DNA from: Bugula neritina
Taxonomy: Eukaryota; Bryozoa; Gymnolaemata; Cheilostomatida; Bugulidae
Direction: 5' to 3'
Assembly (NCBI GenBank): GCA_964035545.1
Contig: OZ037767.1
Coordinates: 20,934,628-20,998,627 of the forward strand
Length of the DNA: 64,000 nt
Below, in pieces: positions 47,101-59,100 of this stretch. The first letter of the stretch is position 1; each line of letters starts with the position of its first letter. The position numbers were made by a program, and so were the translations under genes. The notes under the pieces were generated by a model that was given only the letters and a program-made list of their open reading frames with translations, was not told the DNA's origin and did no database searches.

Positions 47101-50100
47101 TGCAGCTTGAGCCGAGGGCCACAACATTTTTTCTGTTTTTAAAATCAATTTTCAAGATTCATTAAACATCTGCAGGCTATATGTATTGTAATTATAAGCA
47201 ATGGCTAGGCTTTGCATGTTTATTAAAATCATAACATATTTAAATAGATATATATTATTTATGTGTGTGTATGTGTGTATATATGCATTTAATTAAAAAA
47301 GGTAAACAAGAAACATTTCATTTTTATTACTTTGATAATCAATAATTATATATGCATTTATGTTTGTGCATAAAAAATTATACATATTATATATATACAA
47401 AATATATATTCATGATTGCACATGCAAATGTAAACAAGATGTGCCAGTGCTAAGAGTCTGTACTCATACCAGTATAGTTATATTTTACAACCATCAGTGA
47501 AACACTTGTGAGTACACAGTGAGTACTGTTTGCCTTGAACAATTCTGTTAATATCTGGTTTCGTATCAGAACACATAACCCTTAGTTGCTGGACTAAGTG
47601 CTGACTAGTGATTGAAGTGTAGTATTTATTTTTGTGTATTTCATATGACTGAAAATTGAAAGTTCAAAGTTCAAACCTTCAAGCCATCTCAGTGATAATG
47701 CTATGCAGTGCAGCATCTAACAAGCAGTCAAAGGTCAAGGAGATCACAAATCTCAAATCATTTCAGTACATACTCGCACAAAATTCATTATAAAACAAAA
47801 TTGTTTAGGCATCTAACATTAAAACAGTATGTAAATGAAAACTAACATATACATAAGAATAATTTAGTACTGCATAAGTGGAGTGTGTCCGGGATTCTTT
47901 AACTACTTATCTTTCACATTACAATCATAAAAATGAGCTCTTAGTTATACTTTCAAAAAAGTGTTTTCTCTATATGGCCAGTCCTGATTAAATGTTTTTG
48001 AAATATCTGTCTGCACAGGATAGTTACAGGCAACTTTTTAGCTGCAACTGCCTTGCTGAGGTGTGCATTGCAACTGTGTAAAAATTCAGTACCAGTAAAA
48101 ACAATCTCATTTGATTGTAGGCTACTAGAATCAAAATTTAAAAACTATGTTGTGAATCTCATTTTCCCAGTGCAACTTTTTTGAAATTTTTTCATTCTTT
48201 TGCAAAGTTGTAGAAAAAAACTGCACATTTTTGGCTAATTTTGCCTCAAAAGTTGATGTTTTTTAGTACCAGTAAAATATCTTAGCAGGAAAACATGATA
48301 TCTGAATAAAAAAATCAATGACTTTTAGATTTTATATAAACTGTGGATTTATACTCTGGAAATGGTATATTTTTTTTAAGTAGTAAGCACTGTGCATCAC
48401 TTCACACTTCAGTGAACGCGTAGAGATGAGAATATAATATAGCCGTCTACATTACTATAAGTCACAGGCTTGCTAGCTAACAGACTATAATGACTAGCTT
48501 GCTGTTATTGGTTGTAGTTTGATCTCAGGCTAAACAATGACAAGTAGGCAACACGCATGCCACCCACAAAACAATATTGTAGAAGAACTTAAACTACATT
48601 TTAATAGAAATTCTTAGTGGGATGCTCTCAGCCATTGAACTATAATCCCCTGGAATGGCCAATGTAAATTTTAAACGTCCAAATATTTCAGCCATATTGA
48701 AGAATTCTTATTTTTGGACACCGCCTACTTTCTAATGTAAAAGTAATGGAAATTACTATATTTTGCAGTATTTATAAAACCTTTGGCATCACACCACACA
48801 AGTGAATAATTCCAAAATCTACTCTATTTTTATCTGCTGGTAATAAGGGTTGGCTATAGCATAAAGAAATAAAGCTGGTAGTTATAAAAATATTCTTTTT
48901 TGAAACAACAAAAGCAAGTTGATATCAAGTAAAAACCTAGTATATAATATAACATCTACTTAAATTTAGCTGCTGGTAATAATTGTTGGCTATAGAATGG
49001 AGAAATGAGGCTAGTTGTTATAAAAATATTTTACTTTAAAACAACAAAAGCAAGTAGATATCAATTAAGAACCTGATATATAATATAAGTAATATAAATA
49101 AAAACTAGAAATAAAAAGTCTATTGACTCTTAAAAAGAACATTTTCATTATTTCTCTGTTGACAGCTCACTTTATGTAAAACAAGTTTTTTATTTTAGAC
49201 AAATTGTGTTGAAAATTTTTTTAATATATTTTAACAATGAGGTTGAGTAACGTAGAGTGGTGGTTCTCAATGTCAGTAGAAGTTTCCATAGCATGCTTTT
49301 CAATGCCAAAAATATCGTATCCACCAATCTCCCCCTTCACTGTAAGAATGATCCTAAAATACCATTCTAATAATTTCAAGTTATCAAGCCAGTAAAACAA
49401 TTCAAAAGCTTTTAATCTTTTTAGAAAACACAGGTGTACTCCAAAAACATTCAACTTGCTATGCTGTATGCTGCACAAAATGAAAATACTAATTCTCTCC
49501 AAAAAATGACTTGACAATTATTTAAACCTAATTAATTATGGCTGTTAAAACTGTGTGAACTGGTAGATCTTCATTGCTGGAATTTTTACTCACATTCGTA
49601 TTCTGTGGTGTAACTGGTTTCTAAAAAGAATTTTAAAAGTAACTTGCATAACAAATATAATTTTTGGACAACTTTGAAAGAATGCTAATTTTACACTATA
49701 GTTCAGAACTTAATAAAAGTCTAGATAGAATAGAAACCAACTCTGCTAATGAGACAGCTCCTTCATGCAACCTTCCAGTTTGGCCAGTGGTGTCAATATG
49801 CTGAGGATAAAAATGTTCACTGCACAGTTTTGCAGTTTCTGATAGTTCTTCTTAGCCCCTGGACACTTGCCACCATTCCTTACACATGCTGAAATCCTTT
49901 ATTTTCATTTTGTTAGAGAATCTAAAATAAAAATATATGAATACTTAAAGCTAAAGCTAAGTAAATTTAGTATACAAACTATTAATTTTTGCTGCATATT
50001 ATAATGTTTTTATAAAAAAGCTTTTGCTAAATCCTAATACTAGCCAACTTCTAGTACAATTTTGTGTAAGATCTACTTTGCCTTGGATCATTTATTTGTC

Positions 50101-53100
50101 AACAAAACTTAAGCCTTTGGCTATATCTTATTTTATACTTATATAGCGTTAGTGTTACAATTAGACTCTAATTCAAGTTGTAGTTCAGTTTTATAGCTAA
50201 ATCATCAAATTGAAATGACTAAAAGTATATGGGTAATGGCTATAAAAAGTTAGTCAATTTGAATTACAATAAATTAAGATTTAGATCATCATTATGACTC
50301 TAACTAAAAGTATAGTCATTGCCATATGTTTATAAATCATCTTTACCATAATAATTGATACGAATACAATTACCAATAACTATTAGTATTAGTGTAAGTA
50401 TTACTATTAGTGATAATATTAGTAGAAGTATTAGTATTACTCAAACTAACCTCAACCTGTGAAATGAAGTGTTTCTCTCTTTGCTATCAACGCGATGAAT
50501 TTGAGTAATTGAAGCAATTATAAGCAAAGCACTGTAATCCTGATGTTCTTTGGCTTTTTGAAACTGCGTGATAAGTGTGTTCAGAAGTATCCATTGTTAG
50601 TAATGCTTACCATAAAGTGACAAACCACGACATTTGAAAATTTAACAATGGCGGCAAACTGGCTAAAATTAAAATACTTCTCGAAAAGAGGCTCCAGTTG
50701 ACGTGAAAAAATGAACAGGTCACGTGATAAACTGCCCGAAAATCTTACTTCAAAGTGAAACTAACAATCCACCAATATGGCTGCTCTTTGGACGCGGGGT
50801 TACATTATAAAGCTACCGGATGTCCTTTCCAGGGTTATAGTTTCAGTTCAGCTTGCTGTTATTGGTTGTAGTTTGATCTCAGGCTAAACAATGACAAGTA
50901 GGCAACACGCATGCCACCCACAAAACAATATTGTAGAAGAACTTAAACTACATTTTAATAGAAATTCTTAGTGGGATGCTCTCAGCTATCCTATATGTGC
51001 TGCTGTTTCAAGCTAGTTAGCAAATTTGATAAACAAAAATTTGTAACTTGCTATACCTTGGGGGGCCACACAAATATAGCTGGAGGGCCGGATCCGCCGC
51101 CCCCCCCCCCCCCCCCCCCCCCCCCGCCGCCTGTTGGACAGCCCTGGTTTAATGTATCTCTAATGTTGGAAAATTTCTTGTTTTGGTCCACTGATGCATA
51201 TATAATTGACTGAATGGTAGCTTAGCCAGGTTTCTGCAATGTTGAGTTATGGAAGATGACCCAAATATTGCAACTTGGCATTGTGTAATCAGAGGCAACC
51301 CTGCTACAGTATAATTGGGCCAACCATTGTTAGCATTATAGTGGTTTGATAGTGGGAATAGATTATACAGTAGTCGTGGAAACTAAAGTTACTCCTAATG
51401 TGATCACATAATAGGTAGAGTAGCCAGTGACCATCAAGTTACAAATGGTACAGCTGCTATCATCTCTTACTGTTTTGAGGCCAGCAACCCTAGTGTGCTA
51501 GAACCCAGTGTTTTCCACCCAATTAGTGATGTCAGTGGGCTAGCTTTGATCTCTTCGTTCAACAGCTGCTAATGCTGCTTGTGGGACAGCAATGCAGCTT
51601 CAAATTTGTCTCTGCTTGCAGCTTTCGCTGCTGTATTACATCTGGTGTCCCACCACAGTTGTATCAAGAACTCTTGCTTTATATAGCCCTTGTATAGAAC
51701 CAATAAAACACCTACACAGTTATAAAACTGACCTATATTTGAGGACTAGATTCAGATTGAATTACCATTTACTTTATCAAGTTTACATTTGCTAGTCCCT
51801 TTGACTTATTGATGCAGTGAATGTTGAGTCACCTTTGGCTATTCTCCTACCAACATAATTTTATACTAATATATTATAGGTTATTGTTATGCATGCATAA
51901 GGTATTTATTATATGCTGGGTTGGTAACTATAATATTATATCAAACCTAAGTGTTAGGTAAAACTACTGCCAAAACTTAAACTCTAACTTATCTATTGAA
52001 AGCTATGCTCAAATGCCTTACAACTATTCAAGCGTACCTCTTTTCAAGTTATCTTCATGTTGCAGTTGCGGCTTCTGATGTATTAAAACATGGTAAACTG
52101 GAGTTACAGTTTAGTTACTTGGGCCAGCAGTTTCTCTTACCTTTAGATTTGCCTTTTCCATACATTATATGCAACTGTCTTCGCTGATTCAGTAAAAGTA
52201 TGTTTTATATCCTGTTGCTTGAGTAAAACTTGGCAGTCTATAGTTTAGACTTAAACAGTGTGACACAACATTTAGTTGACTTCACTTTACTGTTGCTTTT
52301 CAAGATACTTCACACCCCCACTCACAGTGAGTTTCTATGATGTGTGTCATTGAAATTTAATATCTATGAACAGTGACAGTAAATCACGTGAAAGAAGGTT
52401 TTACTCTGTATTTGCATATTCTGTCTAGTTAGTTTGCAAGAGATGATTGTAGCTTTGCAAGATGAAATGAGTTGTAAAAGAGATTTCACCATAGTAACTC
52501 TAAGAAATGATGTAGAGTAGCGTTTAGCATACAGTTCCCCTTGTTATTCCCTTCTGTACATGGGTAACCTGAAGATTTTACAAATGTTTACTCTCAATTT
52601 CTATCAGAAGTTGGTAATTTTGATTTAAAAAGTTAAGAAGAGGCCATTTTAGTATATTTCAAACCTGCAGTCAAAGATAACACATTGAGAAGGTTGAATT
52701 TCCCTGATCCATCCTGGTGGTTGGGGCTGTGTGAATTGGCTCTGAGTGTAAACTAGTTGAGTTTTAACACAGCTGCACTGTGCCAGTTGATGACTAGCAT
52801 GGAACATTCCACAGTTTACAGTCTGTTACATTATTATTAGTATATAGAATGTCTCTTTAGTGCATTGCTACAATTGAGTCATCACGTGGGTGTAATAAAA
52901 AGCAAAATAATACTACCATTTGCCAAACTTGATAGGCTTTTCTACTGCTTCAAACTTGAATGGTTTTTGTTATACTAGTAATTGCCTCAAAATTTAAAAC
53001 TGTTTCCTAGGTGAGAGCTTTTAAGTGGTTTAGATCCTATATATACATTTATGGAGGCATTTTAAGGTGTTATTCTTATATTACCAGCAAGTGAAGAGTT

Positions 53101-56100
53101 CACATATTTACACTGTTACAGGATTTGAAGGTGTAGAAAAAATGGCTGAGTCAGAGGGGAATGCTGGTGGTGTCTATCCAAGGCTCTCCGGCTCGATTGG
53201 CTTTGAGGGTGTATCACCACCTCCTGCTACAGCCGAGGGTAACCAACGTAAGTTCGCTAGGCTAAACATTATGTACATAATGGTATATAACTATAATACA
53301 TTAAATTATTATCGAGTGTATTGTAATATATTATTTTTATTATTATTGTAATATATTACATACCTAACTTTTTCAACAAATTAGTGTTTTATGTAAATAA
53401 ATTATAAATTGTTGTAAAATTTTAAGTTCTAATTTTTATAGCAATGGAATATGTGATATAATGTTGTAGTTTATAGCATTTGATTATAACAGTTTCTCCC
53501 TCATTACTCACTACTTAACTTATGTATATTTTAATGTAGCACCGAATTTTGTACTATATAATAGTCATCAGGTCTTGAAGCTAGTAGCAACTAACATTGT
53601 TGAGATGAAAAAGAAAAATCATTTTTAAAAAATGCTTTATCTTTACCAGCAAACAAGCTGCACTCTCATGCACTTTAAGTTAGAAATAAAAAAAGTGTAG
53701 AATATTTATTGAATTGTGAGCTGCCTAGCAGACAGAAGGGTTTCCTGTTAGATAAGACAACTCTTACTTGTAACAAGTATGGCTAGGGGCCTGGCCACAT
53801 GGGAACATTGCAGTAAAAACACAGCTGTTTTACTCATCAACACATGTTTCGCACATTCACTCACTTCTACTATATTTGTTTCAAAGCTATCATACTCCTG
53901 CCAGTTGGGTGTGTTGAAATTTAGTGTAATTTTAGTAAAAGCAGAATCTCATTCACATCAATATTAGCTCTTTCATCAAAGTGTGCCCAATCTTTTACAT
54001 ACTATTTCTTTCAAGTAACTTTTTAAAACTTTATCCTTAATGACTAAACACACTTTTGCCTACAAGAAAGTTTATTGCTGTGTCTGTCTCAATGTGTTTT
54101 TCATCACACTTTGTTGTGTGATGACAGAGTTGACAGCGTGATGACAGAGTTGACAGTGTGTTGTTCACTGAGAATGGCTTACAGCTGTGCCAGAAATGTG
54201 TGTGTACAGTGTGAGAGTGTGACGGTTATAGCTAAGTCTCTAGGTGTAGATATATTCTGTGCAATCATGAGTTGTTGTGTGCAATGCATTGTGGGCTACC
54301 TGTATATTCTCACATGCTAAATGCCATTATTACAGACATACTATACTAGCCCAGCTGCTATATATGTCATGTAACCCTATTGTAATACATGGCTGTAACA
54401 GAGTGAGCGGTGGTGTAGGGTGGGGGGAGACTGTGTTATCTTATACAAACACTCATATCTGGTTAGACAATATCTACGCAGAGTTAATCACAATGTTTAT
54501 TAGCTTCATCATTATCTTCTTGTCAACAATTCTAATACAGCTAACTATAGTTGTTCTGTATAGTTGAATATTTTATAGCTTAGTTTATTCACTAACCTAC
54601 AATACTGTTTTATTTTAAATTGCTCTATTAAAATATCAACACGAAATAATGTTTAATTTATATAAAATCAATATAATATACAATGGGGGCATATGTCATT
54701 CTTCTGTGTAAAATTGAAAACCCCTGAATCCTATTGCCAGCGTGACTGAACATAAAATCTAAAGTCTGGCTAGACCCTCACCCTCTGGATCAGGCGGAGA
54801 TAGCATATACATACATACATATAGCTGTGCTAAATAACTTTGAAAACTGCTTAATAGCTTATAAGTCTTTGGTTTAAACTGCTGTATTAAAAATTTTCTA
54901 ATCAACTTCAGTTTTCGTTTAAAATGAAGAGGTTAGAAGCACATTAGAATGTTGAATACAGCAAATATTATTATTTAGGTCATCTTGAATGATTCGATGA
55001 GGATTCATATCTGCTTGTAATTCAAAACTGATCAGTGAAATAGCATATAGTGTTGATAATGTTAGGTGTAAAGACGTTTGGAAAAAAAATAAAATATTTA
55101 TTTTATATATATTATTTGTTATTATGAAATTTTAAAAGCCAACATGATTTAAATGAGTCTACCCTTTTAAGGCTGTTTTATTCACATCATTGTGAAACCT
55201 GCTGCTTTTATACTCCGGATATGTTGAAGCTGAACTAAATTTAACTCTTTAATTCATTTTCGTCACAGCTTCAGTTCAAGCATTTTAGGCTCTAAAGATT
55301 TAAATAAACAAATAGTATATCTTGCATTCAACATTTTAGTATACTTCTAGTAATATATTTACCATAAAATAAGTGTGCAGTGGAATTCAGTTATTATGAC
55401 CTCATGCATGTTCAAAGTGACCATATTAAGATGCAGATGGGATGCATTTCAGTTTTCACTCCTTGTAAGATTATTCTCCTGTTGGTGGTTTTGGTTTGCA
55501 CAAGCTCATGTACAATTTTAAACATTTTTGGAGTTGTTCTCCTTTTATTACATCTGGCATGCCAAAGTGTTCATCATAATAAGCTAAATATTGTATCGCC
55601 TTGGGAGTTGTCTTCTAAACTATGTAAAGCGGGTAGAGAACACAATGGAGTATAAACATTTAATTATGGCAGTTATAGATAATGTAATTATATTATGAAT
55701 GAGTTTGCTGTAAATTCAATGCAATACTTTTTAAGTAGGTATAAAATATAGTGTGAAGCTAGTATTTAAATTGAAATCATTGTTATTTGCTCTGTCAAGC
55801 TGCCCTAGTTTGGAGATCAAGTCAGATAGATACAAACAAGCAATACATATGTTGCAGATCTGACAGTTTGAGTTTGACAGGGCAATAAATCTGCAGGAAA
55901 TTTTTAGACAATTTATAACTTTTACATTCCAAAGTTAACAAATAAGGCAATTTTTGAAATGAAATTAGGAGTAAGTAGGCTTACATATAACAAATCATAT
56001 TTGCTGCATTCAGCAGGCTTAATGGTTACAATGTCGTGACCTTTGATAATACCCCTAGTGATCCCTTGAATCATTATTTATTTAAGTTCATCATTAGCTA

Positions 56101-59100
56101 CACAACACCTGTTATTATACTTGCTCATCAATTGTGTTATTTTGTCAAATGCGACTAGGATTCTGGGTTATAAAATCACTGACATTATTGTCAAATTACT
56201 AGCTAGTAATTCTTAGCTGATAATGATGTTGGTACGGTTGGTTGCTCATCTCCCCAATAAAACGTCTGCGTGTGAATTAGTGCATGACGACCGACCTGGG
56301 TGCTATTTCAACTAACAGTCAATTGTGCAGAGATTGTGCGTAGAGTAACTTAGTGCTCTCTGCATGTCTAACTCTATTTTCTTGACTCTGTGTAGCTGCG
56401 CCATCCTACAGAGCTGGTAAGTCGAATTGCGGTTGTGTTGGTTTCACTTCAACACTCTAACACGTTTCTTTTCTCACAAATCTGGTCTTCTAAGTTCTAA
56501 CCTTGACTTTGGTGCCACTAATATGAATATCTATTAGTTTCTATATTCCATAGTATAGTTGGGTGATGGTTTCTTTTTCTTTGCTTGAAGAAATATTTCC
56601 CAATCCACTTTAAAACTGTATAACCAACAAATTTCATAATGTAATGGGCTATTCATGAGTAGGCAAGGTTATTTATACACTATTTTATGGTATGAAGTTT
56701 TTAGTCCCAAATGTTGGCTTCTCCAAAATCTAGTTTTTTCACGACGCAAACATTCACTCTCACTGTATCCCCAATATCAGTGGGGTTATTGGTTCCACTC
56801 TTGGGTGTAATCAGGCTACTTACCCCTTACATTACTCACTAATTACCACTTAGCAACTAATATATCGTACTATTTGTGAGTTATAACTCTCTACAACTAA
56901 ATCCCTCATCTAATCCCCCATTAAATAACCGGTGGGTGACATGTTATTGCAAGTGACAAGGTGCAGTGCCTGCTGCTGCCTAACTTAGAATAAGTAAAAT
57001 CACATGCTGACCTGTTCTTTAGATGAGACAGATGAAGGTATGTTAACTAACAGTATGCAACTAGCCTTGGGATATCTCAAAACTTGGTTAAAGTTCACCT
57101 CTGGTTGATATTAAATTGATATCCCAAGGCTGTGTGTATTCTGCGTTGATTGTTGCTCATATAATTATAATGTTGTAGCTGTGCTGGGTGCATGTAACTT
57201 GTACACCTCTATCTCTATTCTAGCTGTCTCTGGGGCTGCAGTGTATGCAGAGCTGTTTCTATACTTCTAGTGGAAAGTTCATTATATTTAATGTCCGGTC
57301 ATTTATTTCCCTATAGATCCTATTTGATCACTGAGCTGCCTGTATTATTGTTGTGGGACCAGCAAGTCCACCCTCCTTCAGTCTGTAGTGAAGTGTTGGA
57401 TCTCATCTATTAGCTGTGCGCAGTCTTTGCACCCAGCAGCTGATGTACCCGCACTCAGTACATGATAATTGGTCACGTGACTCCATAACCCAGTCATGTG
57501 ACACTATAACTCACTGAGACGGAATTGCCATTCATTCAAGTTTATCATTTCCTCAATAGACAAAATTTTAGTTATTTGGTTATCTGTTGATCAAAAGCAC
57601 AGTTTGTGAAATATGCTGGCTACTTTTTTGTTGCCTCATTGTATTTGCTGAGATATTGTGAGATGTAGTAGCTAGTAAACATAGCTCGGTGCACGTTTAG
57701 GTCTTTTGCAACTGGAGTAGGTAACAATTTGCTGATTTCTTGGGCCAATTTTGCTACTCATATGACTGGCTATCCAAGAGTAACATAATGACTACCAGGG
57801 TACTGCGAGGCAGGCATTGACCTACATTTTGCTCAGTAGCTGATAAATAGATTTTACTTAGGTTTAGCTAAATCGTTTGGGATTCTACACTTATTTTCTA
57901 TACTTTGGGTAATTCATCATTCTTAAGCTATTTTGGTCAAAAATAATTAATGGGTTTAGCGATTTATTAGCAGGTAATTACTACAGTAGGTTGGTGATCC
58001 TGAGTTATGGGAGAATAAATAACTCCACTTTAGCCTCTGATAGATTTAACTGTTATTGGGGGGGGGGGGTAACTATTCCATCATGTCATACATATAAAGT
58101 TTATGGGTTGGCTTTGAAGTCTAGCTATATTTTATTGCACTATAGTGTAATATTTTGTTGTATTATGTTTTATTTTATTAAATACCATATATTTGTGTAT
58201 TGTGCTGGTTTGTAATATTGTGCTTTGTATTTTATATTATATATTATTGTTATTATCACGTCTTTATTTGCTATTTTTTCATTAGTTTAGGTTTCTACCT
58301 TTTAGTGTAAAGTTGAGATCTCATGCTAAATCTCACATGATTCAAATTTCCATGTTGCACTATTTTAAACTGGCAGAGTTGTCCTCTCTTCTCTTGTGAA
58401 CTGTATTCCGAAACACTAGTTACTAGTATTTACCTGCTGCGTCATCTTTTTAACCTAGCTAATGAGTTTCATTTTCATTGGGAGTTGTTGCATCCGCTGC
58501 TTGTGAAACTTAAGAGATTTCCAGGTCTGTTATGTTGTGTAGGTCACCAACCTGTAGATATAGAGATGAGTGAGTCATCAGCTTTTACTATTGACCTACA
58601 AAATCGTGGTAATGTGCCCCAGCTTTTGCTATTTTATACCACCTGCTCTTGAATGGCATGCGTTGGAGGACAACTTCTTACTAAATTTTTAAATACAGCA
58701 ATACTTGCAACTGTTACAATAACAGCATGTAGGTAGTGATTAGTTGGCATAAGTATAGCGGGTAGGGTGCAAGTACAGCCCTCCCTTGATGAAACCTGGC
58801 TTGGTGGTCAATAAATTCCAGACTAAGAAAAGGAATATGATTTCTCCTCAACACTGGTTTCATTAGGCTTACGGCTGACAACTTCACTTCAGCATATTCC
58901 AATTTACTTGATATTATATCACAGGAAATCTGCACCTCTGTGTTCAACCTAATCCATCTCCTATAGTTTAAGGTAGTTAAGGCTGTATTAAATATGGACC
59001 TTTACCTTCATTGCTGGCAACTATTATCCTATATCGAAGTTTTGGTGATAATGACTTTTTCAACTTTCTTTTTACCATGTCTCTCCGGTTAGCCTGATTT

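Larger units (their letters stand above)
47050..51154. mobile_element. DNA transposon, hAT-like ends, 8-bp target site duplication
   Basis: The element spans 47058-51146 (4089 bp). Its left end CAGGGGTGTCCAAC is matched by the inverted right end (ctgttggacagccctg), one mismatch in 14 bp. It is flanked by a perfect 8-bp direct duplication GTTTAATG (47050-47057 and 51147-51154). Subterminal gagggccaca on the left and ggagggccggatc on the right are typical of hAT elements. The duplication fits the nnnTAnnn preference of the Buster branch of hAT. A degenerate THAP-domain gene lies on the minus strand inside. THAP domains are best known from P-superfamily transposases, which also make 8-bp duplications, so the superfamily is not settled. 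It sits in the anoctamin intron 43868-53121. Confidence 0.85.
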
